Source: Azospirillaceae bacterium (GTDB lineage: Bacteria; Pseudomonadota; Alphaproteobacteria; Azospirillales; Azospirillaceae). From it: a stretch of 63,682 nt of DNA. Made by a program: the position numbers and the translations under genes. This document shows positions 23,242 through 32,180 of this stretch, one piece after another (positions within the stretch are counted from its first letter, which is position 1; each line of letters opens with the position of its first letter). The stretch is from the NCBI GenBank assembly GCA_031291675.1, contig JARLIO010000008.1, positions 1 to 63,682 of the forward strand, written 5' to 3'. The notes beneath the pieces were generated by a model. It was not told the origin of the DNA and searched no databases. It was given only the letters and a program-made list of their open reading frames with translations.

Positions 23242-26200
23242 GTGACTGTCCTGCTGCCGCCACCGTCCTTGACCCCGCGCGCCGCGATGGCCGCGAACAA
23301 TCTCGCCGACGAGGCCGTGTGCCTCGATGCCCTGGTTGCAATTGCGACCCTTCCGGCGGAACGTCAGGCGCGGGCCCAGCAACAGGCGGCGCGGCTGGTC
23401 GAAGGCGTCCGGTCGTCGCGGACCCGGTTTGGTCTGCTCGACGCGTTCCTGCAGGAATATGGCCTGTCGACCAAAGAGGGCGTTGCCCTGATGTGTCTGG
23501 CCGAGGCGCTGTTGCGGATCCCGGATGCGGCGACCGCCGACAGCCTGATCCGTGACAAGATCGGCAGCGCCGATTGGGATCGCCACCTGGGCCAGGGCGA
23601 GACGCTGTTCGTCAACGCCTCGACCTGGGCGCTGATGCTGACCGGGCGGGTGGTGCGCCTTGACGAGGCGGAACAGCCCTCATCCTTGATGGGGCGGCTG
23701 ATCGCACGGTCCGGGGCGCCGCTGATCCGTCAGGCCACAGTCCAGGCGATGAAGATCCTGGGCCGGCAATTCGTGATGGGACGTTCGATCGCTGAAGGCC
23801 TGGCGCGGGCGCGGGATTCAGAAAAGCACGGCTATCGCTATTCCTACGACATGCTGGGCGAGGCGGCACGAACCGCTGCCGATGGCGAGCGCTATCAGGA
23901 ATTGTATGGCATGGCGATCGACGCCATCGGTGCCGCGCGCGGATCGCGCGACGTCGTGTCGGGCCCCGGCATCTCGATCAAGCTGTCCGCGCTTTATCCG
24001 CGCTATGAGGTGGCCCAGCGGGAACGGGTGATGGCGGTGTTGTTGCCGCGTTTCAAGGCGCTGGCGTTGCGTGCCAAACAGGCGGGTATCGGCATGACCG
24101 TTGATGCCGAGGAGGCCGACCGGCTTGAACTCAGCCTCGATCTGTTCGAGGCGGTATGCGTCGATCCGGCGCTCGATGGCTGGGACGGTTTCGGGATCGC
24201 GATCCAGGCCTACCAGAAGCGCGCGATCCATGTTGTCGATTGGGTCGTCGATCTGGCGCGCCGGCAGCGCCGGCGGATGATGATCCGGCTGGTCAAGGGC
24301 GCCTATTGGGACAGCGAAATCAAGCGGGCGCAGGAGCGCGGCCTGCCGGGCTATCCGGTGTTCACCCGCAAGGCGTCGACGGATGTCTCGTACCTTGCCT
24401 GTGCGCGCCGGTTGCTGGCGGCACGCGACGTGATCTTCCCCATGTTCGCGACCCACAATGCCCAGACCGTCGCGACAGTAATCGAGATGTCGGCGGTCGA
24501 GATGGCGGCTCCGGGGCGTTTCGGCCGCGGCGAAGGCTTCGAGTTCCAGCGGTTGCACGGCATGGGGGAACCGCTCTACGACCAGATCGTCAAGGGCGAT
24601 GGTGGCACACCCGGATGCCGGGTCTACGCCCCGGTCGGCAGCCATGAAGATCTGTTGGCCTATCTGGTGCGCCGTCTGCTCGAGAACGGCGCCAACAGCA
24701 GTTTCGTCAACCGGATCCAGGATGAAAAGGTCCCGGTCGCCGAGATCGTCGCCGACCCGGTCGTGAGCACGGCAGCGCTTGCGGTCAAGTCCCATCCCCG
24801 AATCCCGCTGCCCCGCCAGCTTTATCCCGATCGGCTCAATTCCCAGGGCCTTGATCTCAGTGATCCCGGCGTCACCGGTCCGCTGCTGGAACAGATCGCC
24901 GCATTTGATCCGGCCGCGACACAAGCGGCGCCGATCATCGACGGTGTTGTGTTGTCCGGCCCTGACCGCCCGGTCGAGAATCCGGCCGACATCACGCGGA
25001 TTGTCGGGTCGGTTGTCGAGGCCAGCGCCGAACAGGTTGGCCAGGCCGTGGCGGCAGCGGTGCGCTCCTTCCGGGCCTGGACCGCGGTTCCGCCCCTGGC
25101 GCGCGCGGCAATCCTGGAGCGGGCTGCCGACTTGATCGAGGCGGAACGGGCCGCCCTGATGGCGTTGCTGGTCCGCGAGGCCGGCAAGTGCATCCCCGAT
25201 GCCCTGGCCGAGGTCCGCGAGGCCGCGGACTTCTGTCGCTATTACGCCTTGAGAACGCGAACCGATTTCGCCCAGCCGTTGCGGCTGGTGGGCCCGACCG
25301 GCGAAACCAATGACCTGCTGCTCGAAGGGCGCGGCGTTTTTGCCTGCATCAGTCCGTGGAATTTCCCACTGGCAATCTTTGTCGGGCAAATCGCGGCGGC
25401 GCTGGCCGCCGGCAACAGTGTCGTGGCCAAGCCGGCCGAGCAGACGCCGCTGATCGCGGCGTTCGCGGTCCGCCTGCTGCACCGGGCCGGGATCCCGCCC
25501 GGCGTGCTGCATCTGCTGCCGGGCGACGGGGAGAGCGTCGGCGCGCCGCTGGTCGCCGATCGCCGCCTGGCCGGCGTCGCTTTCACCGGTTCGACGGCGA
25601 CGGCCCGGGCGATCAATCGGGTTCTGGCGGCGCGCGAGGGCGCGATCATACCCCTGATCGCCGAGACCGGGGGACAGAATGTCATGATTGTCGATTCCAC
25701 CGCGCTGCCCGAGCAGGTGGTTGACGACGTCCTGACCAGTGCCTTCCGCTCGGCCGGGCAACGTTGTTCGGCGCTGCGGGTGCTGTTCTTGCCCGACGGT
25801 ACGGCCGACACCGTGATCCGGATGTTGCGCGGCGCCACCGCCGAACTTCGGCTTGGCGATCCCGGCCTGCTGGCGACCGATATCGGGCCGGTGATCGATC
25901 GGTCGGCTCATGCGGCGCTGCTGGCCCATGTCGCGCAGCTGCGCCAGCAGGCCAAGCCGCTCTTTGACCCGCCGCCGGCGGATGCGGCGGCCGCGCGGGG
26001 CTGGTTCGTGGCGCCGCAGGCCTTCGAGATCACCCGCCTCGATCAATTGGATCACGAAGTCTTCGGGCCGATTCTCCATATCATCCGCTATGGCAGCCAT
26101 CATTTGGACGCGGTTCTCGATTCGATTGCCGCGACGGGCTATGGCTTGACTCTGGGGATCCACACCCGGATCGACGCCACCGTGCGACAGATCGTCCCTC

Positions 26201-26409
26201 GCGTGCCGGTCGGCAATGTTTATGTCAACCGCAACATGATCGGCGCGGTTGTCGGGGTTCAACCGTTTGGCGGGCAGGGGTTGTCGGGTACCGGACCCAA
26301 GGCCGGGGGGCCGCGGACCTTGCTGCGTTATGCGACCGAACGGACGATCACCATCAATACCACCGCCGCCGGGGGTAATGCCGCGCTGGTCAGCATGGAT
26401 GAAACCTGA
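23242..26409 (+). CDS. putA: Bifunctional proline dehydrogenase / delta-1-pyrroline-5-carboxylate dehydrogenase
   Basis: About 1055 residues oxidising proline to glutamate. GTG 23242 is chosen, with GGAGA at 23231-23235 and a match to the family N-terminus; upstream codons give an arginine-rich non-homologous extension. The proline dehydrogenase barrel lies at about 130-460 (GPGISIKLSALYPRYE, RLVKGAYWDSEIKRAQ, ATHNAQTV, EFQRLHGMGE). The aldehyde dehydrogenase domain runs from about 540 to 1030 (FACISPWNFPLAIF, VAFTGSTATAR, AETGGQN with the general-base Glu, and catalytic Cys about 842 in SAGQRCSALR). No ribbon-helix-helix DNA-binding domain is present, so it is the non-repressor short form. 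Regulation is likely by the divergent Lrp protein. Confidence 0.96.
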   Translation: MTVLLPPPSLTPRAAMAANNLADEAVCLDALVAIATLPAERQARAQQQAARLVEGVRSSRTRFGLLDAFLQEYGLSTKEGVALMCLAEALLRIPDAATADSLIRDKIGSADWDRHLGQGETLFVNASTWALMLTGRVVRLDEAEQPSSLMGRLIARSGAPLIRQATVQAMKILGRQFVMGRSIAEGLARARDSEKHGYRYSYDMLGEAARTAADGERYQELYGMAIDAIGAARGSRDVVSGPGISIKLSALYPRYEVAQRERVMAVLLPRFKALALRAKQAGIGMTVDAEEADRLELSLDLFEAVCVDPALDGWDGFGIAIQAYQKRAIHVVDWVVDLARRQRRRMMIRLVKGAYWDSEIKRAQERGLPGYPVFTRKASTDVSYLACARRLLAARDVIFPMFATHNAQTVATVIEMSAVEMAAPGRFGRGEGFEFQRLHGMGEPLYDQIVKGDGGTPGCRVYAPVGSHEDLLAYLVRRLLENGANSSFVNRIQDEKVPVAEIVADPVVSTAALAVKSHPRIPLPRQLYPDRLNSQGLDLSDPGVTGPLLEQIAAFDPAATQAAPIIDGVVLSGPDRPVENPADITRIVGSVVEASAEQVGQAVAAAVRSFRAWTAVPPLARAAILERAADLIEAERAALMALLVREAGKCIPDALAEVREAADFCRYYALRTRTDFAQPLRLVGPTGETNDLLLEGRGVFACISPWNFPLAIFVGQIAAALAAGNSVVAKPAEQTPLIAAFAVRLLHRAGIPPGVLHLLPGDGESVGAPLVADRRLAGVAFTGSTATARAINRVLAAREGAIIPLIAETGGQNVMIVDSTALPEQVVDDVLTSAFRSAGQRCSALRVLFLPDGTADTVIRMLRGATAELRLGDPGLLATDIGPVIDRSAHAALLAHVAQLRQQAKPLFDPPPADAAAARGWFVAPQAFEITRLDQLDHEVFGPILHIIRYGSHHLDAVLDSIAATGYGLTLGIHTRIDATVRQIVPRVPVGNVYVNRNMIGAVVGVQPFGGQGLSGTGPKAGGPRTLLRYATERTITINTTAAGGNAALVSMDET

Positions 26410-26705
26410 ACGACAGCGCACGGCCCGTCACCGGTCGCCGCGTTTCCGGCGGCAAAATCAGCCGGGAGAAATAGGGCCGGCGGATCAACTCACGCTTGAC
26501 CGTCAGGGAACGGACCGGGATGATCCGCCCGATGACGCGGGCGGATCGCGTTGGGCGCCAGACCGTCGTTGGGGTGCTTCTGCGTGGTCGCGACGTCCGT
26601 CACGATGTCGCGTGCTTCGGCACGGACAAAAGTGTAACGCCATTGTAATCCAATCGTGCGTAAGTAAAACTCCGTCAGCAACACTTGGACAGGAACCCAC
26701 GTCCC
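26410..26705. other. Intergenic region between putA and glgP
   Basis: No gene is supported. It holds a perfect hairpin at 26522-26547 and a more AT-rich stretch from about 26620 to 26690 that is the likely glgP promoter region. AGGAA at 26692-26696 is the Shine-Dalgarno site for the ATG at 26706. Confidence 0.6.
26522..26547 (+). terminator. Perfect 10-bp hairpin downstream of putA
   Basis: GATCCGCCCG (26522-26531) and CGGGCGGATC (26538-26547) pair perfectly around ATGACG. It is 112 bp behind the putA stop. No T-tract follows. It is the same style of hairpin as those after mosA and murI. Confidence 0.5.
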
Positions 26706-29228
26706 ATGCGCGCAACGGCACCGGAAACGACACCACCGTCGCCCCTCACCGATGACCTCGGCCTGCCAAGGCGGGGCATGGATACCGAAGCCATCCGGCG
26801 TTCGGTTATCGAGGGCTTGATTTACGGGGTCGGCAAGGATCTCCGCACCGCGGCCCCGCGGGACTGGTTCAATGCGGTCGCGGTCGCAGCGCGTGACCGG
26901 ATCGTCGATCGCTGGATCGAGACCAGCCGGCGCTATTATCGCGCAGACCCCAAGCGGGTCTTCTATCTGTCATTGGAATTCCTGATCGGCCGGTTGCTGA
27001 CCAACAGCCTGAGCAATCTGGGCCTGGTCGAAGCCAGTCGTGATGCCCTGGCGCAGATGGGCATCCGCCTCGACGATGTCATCGACCAGGAACCGGATGC
27101 GGCGCTGGGCAATGGTGGCCTGGGCCGTCTGGCTGCCTGTTTTCTCGACAGCATGGCGACGCTCGGCCTGCCGGGATATGGCTACGGCATTCGCTATCAG
27201 TACGGCCTGTTCGAACAGCGCTTTGACAATGGCTGGCAGATCGAACATCCGGAAAACTGGCTGCAGTTCGGCAATCCGTGGGAATTCCCGCGGCCGGAGG
27301 TGTTGTATCCGATCCGCTTCCATGGCCGGGTTGAGGAAGTCCGGGATAGCGTTGGCGAGCGCGCCTATCGCTGGGTTGATACCGAACGCGTGCTGGCCAT
27401 GGCGTTCGATACCCCGGTCGTGGGCTATGGCGGTTTCACGATCAATACGCTGCGCCTGTGGGCGGCGCGAGCGACGCGGGCCTTTGATTTTGGCCGGTTT
27501 AACGAGGGCGACTATGTCAAGGCCGTCGAACAGAAGACATTGTCGGAAAACCTGACCCGTGCGCTCTATCCCAATGACGCGACGGAGAGCGGCAAGGAAC
27601 TTCGGCTGAAGCAGGAATATTTCTTCACCAGCGCCTCGCTCCAGGACATTCTGCGCCGGTTCCTGCAGCAGCATTCCGATTTCAACGAGTTGCCGGACAA
27701 GGCGGCGATCCAGCTCAACGATACCCATCCGGCGATCGGCATTGCCGAGATGATGCGTCTGCTGGTCGACCAGCATACGGTGCCGTGGGAGCAGGCCTGG
27801 GACATCACCCAGCGCACCTTCAGCTACACCAACCACACCCTGCTGCCCGAGGCGCTGGAGTCCTGGCCGGTGCGGGTGATCGAGCGGGTGCTGCCGCGTC
27901 ACATGCAGATCATCTACGACATCAACGGCCGGTTCCTGAACCGGGTGCGGGCACACCGCGGCGGCGACGCAGGCATTCTGTCGAAGCTGTCGCTGATCGA
28001 TGAGCATGGTGACCGCCGGGTGCGCATGGGCAGTCTGGCCTTCATCGGCAGCCACAAGGTCAATGGCGTTTCCGGCCTGCATACCGAACTGATGAAGCAG
28101 ACTGTTTTTGCCGATCTGCACCATGAGTTCCCCGATCGCATCGTCAACAAGACCAACGGCATCACCCCCCGCCGCTGGTTGCATCAGGCCAATCCGGAAC
28201 TGTCGGCGCTGATCAGCAGCCGGATCGGCAAGCGCTGGCTGACGGATCTCAACGAGCTGGCCGTGCTGAAGGACCGCGTCAACGACGTCGTGTTCTGTGA
28301 GGAATTCCGGCGCGCCAAGCGGGCCAACAAGCGCCGCCTGGCGACTTATATCAGCCGCCATCTTGGCATTGATGTCTCGATCGATAGTCTGTTCGACGTG
28401 CAGGTCAAGCGCATGCACGAATACAAGCGCCAACTGCTGAACCTGTTGCAGACGATCGCGCTCTATAACGACATGCGTGACAATCAGACCGTCAACTGGG
28501 TTCCGGTGACCAAAATCTTTGCCGGAAAGGCCGCCCCGGCTTATTACATGGCAAAGCTGATCATCAAGCTGATCAATGATGTGGCCAAGGTCATCAATCA
28601 TGATCCGGCGGTGCGTGATCTGCTGAAGGTCATCTATATCGCCAACTATAATGTGACCTCGGCCGAGGTCATCATTCCGGCGGCCGATCTGTCGGAGCAG
28701 ATCTCGACCGCGGGCATGGAGGCATCCGGCACCGGCAACATGAAACTGGCGCTCAACGGGGCCCTGACGATCGGAACCCTGGACGGCGCCAATGTCGAGA
28801 TCAAGGATGCGGTCGGCGACGACAACATCTTCATCTTCGGGCTGACCGCCGACGAGGCGTCGCAATTGCGTGCCGGCGGTGGGTTCAATCCGCGCGACGT
28901 CATTGCCGCCAACCCCAGCCTGAAGCGGGCACTCGACATGATCGCCAGTGGCGTGTTCTCACCGGACGATCCGGGACGGTTCAGCCCGATCATCGATGTG
29001 CTGACCAATGGCGGCGACCATTTCCTGGTTACCGCCGATTTCGCGGCCTACTGCGAGGCCCAGGAACAGGCGATGGAGTTGTTCCGCGATAGCGAGGCCT
29101 GGACCCGCAAGGCGATCATCAACACCGCGAGCATGGGCTGGTTCTCCAGCGATCGCACGGTCGCAGACTATGCCGCGGAAATCTGGAACGCCATCCCGGT
29201 TCCGAGTGATCCGCCGGCGCAGGCGTAA
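26706..29228 (+). CDS. glgP: Glycogen/starch/alpha-glucan phosphorylase
   Basis: About 840 residues, the usual bacterial size. It removes glucose units from glycogen as glucose-1-phosphate using pyridoxal phosphate. Landmarks: RVFYLSLEFLIGRLLTNSL near the N-terminus, EPDAALGNGGLGRLAACFLD, DTHPAIGIAEMMRLL, NGITPRRWLHQANPEL, VKRMHEYKRQLLN and the cofactor site EASGTGNMKLALNG with Lys about 680. The ATG at 26706 is used; a TTG seven codons upstream is less likely. It stands alone, without other glg genes, and ends at a strong hairpin shared with the convergent chemoreceptor gene. Confidence 0.96.
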   Translation: MRATAPETTPPSPLTDDLGLPRRGMDTEAIRRSVIEGLIYGVGKDLRTAAPRDWFNAVAVAARDRIVDRWIETSRRYYRADPKRVFYLSLEFLIGRLLTNSLSNLGLVEASRDALAQMGIRLDDVIDQEPDAALGNGGLGRLAACFLDSMATLGLPGYGYGIRYQYGLFEQRFDNGWQIEHPENWLQFGNPWEFPRPEVLYPIRFHGRVEEVRDSVGERAYRWVDTERVLAMAFDTPVVGYGGFTINTLRLWAARATRAFDFGRFNEGDYVKAVEQKTLSENLTRALYPNDATESGKELRLKQEYFFTSASLQDILRRFLQQHSDFNELPDKAAIQLNDTHPAIGIAEMMRLLVDQHTVPWEQAWDITQRTFSYTNHTLLPEALESWPVRVIERVLPRHMQIIYDINGRFLNRVRAHRGGDAGILSKLSLIDEHGDRRVRMGSLAFIGSHKVNGVSGLHTELMKQTVFADLHHEFPDRIVNKTNGITPRRWLHQANPELSALISSRIGKRWLTDLNELAVLKDRVNDVVFCEEFRRAKRANKRRLATYISRHLGIDVSIDSLFDVQVKRMHEYKRQLLNLLQTIALYNDMRDNQTVNWVPVTKIFAGKAAPAYYMAKLIIKLINDVAKVINHDPAVRDLLKVIYIANYNVTSAEVIIPAADLSEQISTAGMEASGTGNMKLALNGALTIGTLDGANVEIKDAVGDDNIFIFGLTADEASQLRAGGGFNPRDVIAANPSLKRALDMIASGVFSPDDPGRFSPIIDVLTNGGDHFLVTADFAAYCEAQEQAMELFRDSEAWTRKAIINTASMGWFSSDRTVADYAAEIWNAIPVPSDPPAQA

Positions 29229-29246
29229 AGGTCCCGGGCCTGAGAC

Positions 29247-29283
29247 AACCCCGGCCGTGGTGCCTGAGACCAGGGCCGGGGTT
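29247..29283. terminator. Terminator hairpin between convergent glgP and chemoreceptor genes
   Basis: AACCCCGGCC (29247-29256) and GGCCGGGGTT (29274-29283) form a 10-bp stem with a 17-base loop, 18 bp after the glgP stop and 20 bp before the opposite gene's stop. Each outer end is A/T (AA on the left, TT on the right, then ATT), so it could work in both directions. Confidence 0.7.
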
Positions 29284-29303
29284 ATTCTGGAGCGATGCGG
29301 CCG

Positions 29304-31346
29304 TCAGGCTGTCCGGACGGACAGCAGGAAGGTATCGACCTCGCTGTGCAGCGAGCCCGCCTTGGACTTCAGCTCGTTCGCCAGTTGAAACAGAAATCCG
29401 GCGCGCTCCCCGGTGTCATGTGCCGCTTTCGAGACGTTGGCGATCGTCTGGGTTACTTCCTGATTGCCATGGGCCGCCTGCTGGACATTCGCTGCGATCT
29501 CGCGGGTCGCGGTGCTCTGTTGTTGCACCGCCGCGGCGATCGAGCCGATCACCTGATCGATCCGTGCGATAACGTCGCCGATGGTGTGGATCGCGGTTAC
29601 GGCACCCCGCGTGCCGTTCTGAATGCCGGCGATCTGCTCGGCAATGTCGTGGGTCGCCCGCGCCGTCTGTCCGGCCAGGTTCTTGACCTCGTTGGCGACC
29701 ACGGCAAAGCCTTTGCCCGCTTCGCCCGCCCGCGCGGCTTCGATGGTGGCATTCAAGGCCAGCAGGTTGGTTTGCTCGGCAATATCGGTAATCAGCTTGA
29801 TGACTTCGCCGATGCGATCGGCAGCCGTGGCCAGGGTGTCGATGGTCAAGTTGGTTTGTTCGATGCCGCGGACGGCCTCTTCGCTGATCCGGGTGCTTTC
29901 CTCGACGCGCCGGCTGATCTCCTGCACCGTTGCGCCCAGTTGCTCGGTGGCGACGGCGACGGTTTTCATGTTGCGATTGGCGTCCTGGGCCGCGGCGGCG
30001 ACCTCGCCGCTCTGGCGACTGGATTGCTCGGCGGTGGTTGCCAGAGCGTTCGACGCGTCGTGAACATCCGACACGGTTGCGTCGACGGCGGAGAGCAGCG
30101 AGGACACGGTGCCATCGAAGGCCTCGGTCAGGCGTTCCCGGCGCTCGGCATCAAGCTGGCGCCGCTGATGGTCGGCCTCCTTTTCGCTTTGCAGGGCGTC
30201 GCCGCGGATCAGGTTGTCCTTGAAGACCTGGACCGCAGCCGCCATCCGGCCCAGCTCGTCCTTGCGCCCGGAGCCGGGGATGGTCACCGACCGGTCGCCA
30301 TCGGCCAGGCGTGACATCGTCGCGGTCATCGCGACGATCGGCCGCGCCAGGCCCCGACCTATCAACAGCGCCAGGATCATGCCCAGGATCACCGCGACCA
30401 GGGCGGCGACGCCATCGGTTGCGGTCAGCCGGTCCAACAACCGGCGTGTCGCGGTCTGCAGGGCGGAGAGCGCGTTGGTTTCGTAGCTCAGCGCCGCTGA
30501 ATTCGCGGCGTCGAACCTGTCGGCGTAACCCGGCAGAACGTCGGTCAGGATCTGGTGGTAGTCGGTCACGGCCGATGCGGCTTCATCGAACGCCGCGGTG
30601 TAGGTTTGCAGCGCCGTCACGGCCTCCGTGAGCCGGGTGCGCTGATCATCGGTTTCCATCAGCGCCAGGGTCTTCTGCGCCATCCGCGCCAGACTGGCGG
30701 TGTTATTGTCGGTCAGCAGATGGTCGACTTCGTCCGCCGATAACAGATAGCGCTGGGAATGGAGGGTCACGCGGTCCAGACGCTGGATCAGGCCGGCAAA
30801 TTGCGCCGCGGCCTTGTCATCGTTGGCGGCCAGTGTTTCCGAGAGCAGATCGTTGAACGTCGTCGTCACCCGGGTCGGGATGCTGCTGAACTGTTCGCTC
30901 AGGATCCGGTCGCGGGGGCCGCGTGCCGCAACCAAACGGTCAGTGTCATTGGCATATTCCACAAGCGCCTGTTGCAGATCGCCAATATGCCCGCCGATCT
31001 CGGAGTCCTCGGCTTCGGTGGCCGCCCCGTCGAGTTCGTCGAAAAGCTTCTGTTGCAAAGCCCGGGCGTCCGCCAGGTGATCCTTTGCGTATGACGGGTC
31101 TTGTGTATAGCCAAATTCCTCAACGCTGCGCCGCAACGCCTGAAGGTCACCGGCGATCGTCGTGATATGAACCTGGCGGTTGCTACCCTTATTGAATGTA
31201 ACAAATGATTGGGTGGCCATAGTAAAGCCACGATAGCCGATGACGGCGCTGATGATCGTCAACAACAACACCACCGTAAAACCGGCAAGAATTTGCCCCC
31301 TGATTCCGACTCTCGGACGGGGCTTCAATAGTGACTTCAATTTCAT
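29304..31346 (-). CDS. Methyl-accepting chemotaxis protein
   Basis: About 680 residues. A first membrane helix ([20 protein letters not shown]) begins near residue 15, followed by a large helical periplasmic sensor of about 300 residues, a second helix ([19 protein letters not shown]) and a HAMP domain. The C-terminal cytoplasmic rod carries the invariant tip [41 protein letters not shown] 31344-31346 is preferred because it places a basic stretch before the first helix; an upstream start would add 49 residues of no homology. No C-terminal CheR-docking pentapeptide is evident. No che genes are nearby. The ligand is unknown. Confidence 0.92.
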   Translation of the reverse strand: MKLKSLLKPRPRVGIRGQILAGFTVVLLLTIISAVIGYRGFTMATQSFVTFNKGSNRQVHITTIAGDLQALRRSVEEFGYTQDPSYAKDHLADARALQQKLFDELDGAATEAEDSEIGGHIGDLQQALVEYANDTDRLVAARGPRDRILSEQFSSIPTRVTTTFNDLLSETLAANDDKAAAQFAGLIQRLDRVTLHSQRYLLSADEVDHLLTDNNTASLARMAQKTLALMETDDQRTRLTEAVTALQTYTAAFDEAASAVTDYHQILTDVLPGYADRFDAANSAALSYETNALSALQTATRRLLDRLTATDGVAALVAVILGMILALLIGRGLARPIVAMTATMSRLADGDRSVTIPGSGRKDELGRMAAAVQVFKDNLIRGDALQSEKEADHQRRQLDAERRERLTEAFDGTVSSLLSAVDATVSDVHDASNALATTAEQSSRQSGEVAAAAQDANRNMKTVAVATEQLGATVQEISRRVEESTRISEEAVRGIEQTNLTIDTLATAADRIGEVIKLITDIAEQTNLLALNATIEAARAGEAGKGFAVVANEVKNLAGQTARATHDIAEQIAGIQNGTRGAVTAIHTIGDVIARIDQVIGSIAAAVQQQSTATREIAANVQQAAHGNQEVTQTIANVSKAAHDTGERAGFLFQLANELKSKAGSLHSEVDTFLLSVRTA

Positions 31347-31637
31347 CAACTGTGTCCCCGCATCATTGTTTGACGGCAGCCCGCTGTCGTCATTGGGATC
31401 GCCATGTTGGATCCTGCTCCGCGCGGCGGTCAAATTCGGTCGACGTTGGTCGTCGTTTCTTAAAAGTTCCAGTATCGGGGCGGTCGCTGTCAAGGATCAA
31501 ATGTTACTTCTTCGCGGCATGTTTTCATGCCCCGTCCCGCGAATTTGCTATCTTTGGTATCTGAATCTCTATGTTTGCAATTAATACCACAGTGGTATGG
31601 GCAGCCATCGTTGAATGATAAGGACCATGACGATAAA

Positions 31638-31802
31638 ATGACACTTCTGATATTCATCATGACGGTAATAATTTTGTGGATGTACCATCGGGCCGGCGCC
31701 AGAGCGCCGAGCGTTGCCTTGGGCGCGTCGTCCGCGGCGGGAAGGGGCGGCGTCGGCGCCGATCGCGGGCTGTTGACGCGGGGCTGCATTGCGTCAACTT
31801 GA
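31638..31802 (+). CDS. Possible small single-pass membrane peptide
   Basis: A 54-residue frame starts MTLLIFIMTVIILWMYHRAG, a hydrophobic helix followed by a basic flank, and ends in low-complexity Gly/Ala/Arg sequence. A purine-rich AAGGA lies too far upstream (13 bases) for a good ribosome site. The hydrophobic start is in an AT-rich tract, where such frames arise by chance. I list it only as a candidate small protein. Confidence 0.2.
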   Translation: MTLLIFIMTVIILWMYHRAGARAPSVALGASSAAGRGGVGADRGLLTRGCIAST

Positions 31803-31822
31803 CGGTTGCGATGCAAAATCAT

Positions 31823-31850
31823 TTGTGGCTCTGGCCGGGATCTGTGTTAA
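31823..31850 (+). promoter_or_regulatory. Candidate sigma-70 type promoter for the structured RNA
   Basis: TTGTGG (31823-31828) and TGTTAA (31845-31850) are spaced by 16 bases, which would start transcription near 31857. A second possible -35, TTGACG, lies at 31799-31804. Matches are modest. Confidence 0.35.
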
Positions 31851-31856
31851 GGTCCT

Positions 31857-31977
31857 CGCAAGTTGAGTGGCTGGTGGGCTTCCTCGGTCGGCGTGTCGCC
31901 GTATCCGCTAGAAGGGCCCGATGTGCCCCGCGGATAAAGCTGGCGAGACGGACGGTGCCTTGGGCGCCGTTTTTCCT
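31857..31977 (+). ncRNA. Candidate structured RNA (small RNA or leader attenuator) upstream of the DEAD-box helicase
   Basis: About 120 bases with no open frame of note but several paired elements: CGGCG-TGT-CGCCG at 31889-31901, a seven-pair stem TATCCGC (31902-31908) with GCGGATA (31930-31936), and a terminal stem at 31952-31970 followed by T residues. A possible promoter sits directly upstream. The layout suits a free small RNA. It equally suits a cis leader whose terminator is bypassed to express the helicase 205 bp downstream, as with cold-shock helicases. I could not match it to 6S, SRP, tmRNA or RNase P RNA. Confidence 0.45.
31952..31977 (+). terminator. Intrinsic terminator before the helicase leader
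   Basis: ACGGTGCC (31952-31959) pairs with GGCGCCGT (31963-31970) with one G-T wobble around a TTG loop. TTTTTCCTTT follows from 31970. It is one of only two hairpins in the window with a real T-tract. It lies upstream of, not behind, an annotated gene, hence the proposal of an RNA gene or attenuator. Confidence 0.75.
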
Positions 31978-32180
31978 TTGCATCGCTGCTATGTTCGATA
32001 TGGGCGGCCGCTCGCGGGCGCTCGGTTCCGATTGATTGTTTTCGGGAGCCGGGCGCGCAATGTGTCTGCCTGACGGCAGGCGCTTGACCTGGCCCGCCGC
32101 AAGGCGGGTGCCCTGTCGCTGCGGTCCATCCGACGGAGTCGGCTGGCCAGCGGTGAAACATTTGTAAGGAAAAGCCGTCC

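Larger units (their letters stand above)
31347..32180. other. Long regulatory gap before the DEAD-box helicase
   Basis: About 830 bp. From the left it holds the chemoreceptor promoter region, an AT-rich tract near 31490-31690, a doubtful small membrane ORF at 31638, a structured RNA with its own terminator (about 31857-31977), and a long structured leader with a CCCGCC-GCAA-GGCGGG hairpin at 32093-32108. Confidence 0.7.

Noticed and set aside
23818-26421. 867-codon antisense frame opposite putA
   Set aside because: Shadow of the highly biased putA codons; Arg/Gly/His-rich with no motif.
31857-31977. Assignment of the structured RNA as 6S, SRP RNA, tmRNA or RNase P RNA
   Set aside because: The characteristic internal sequences of these RNAs are absent, so it is left as an unnamed candidate.
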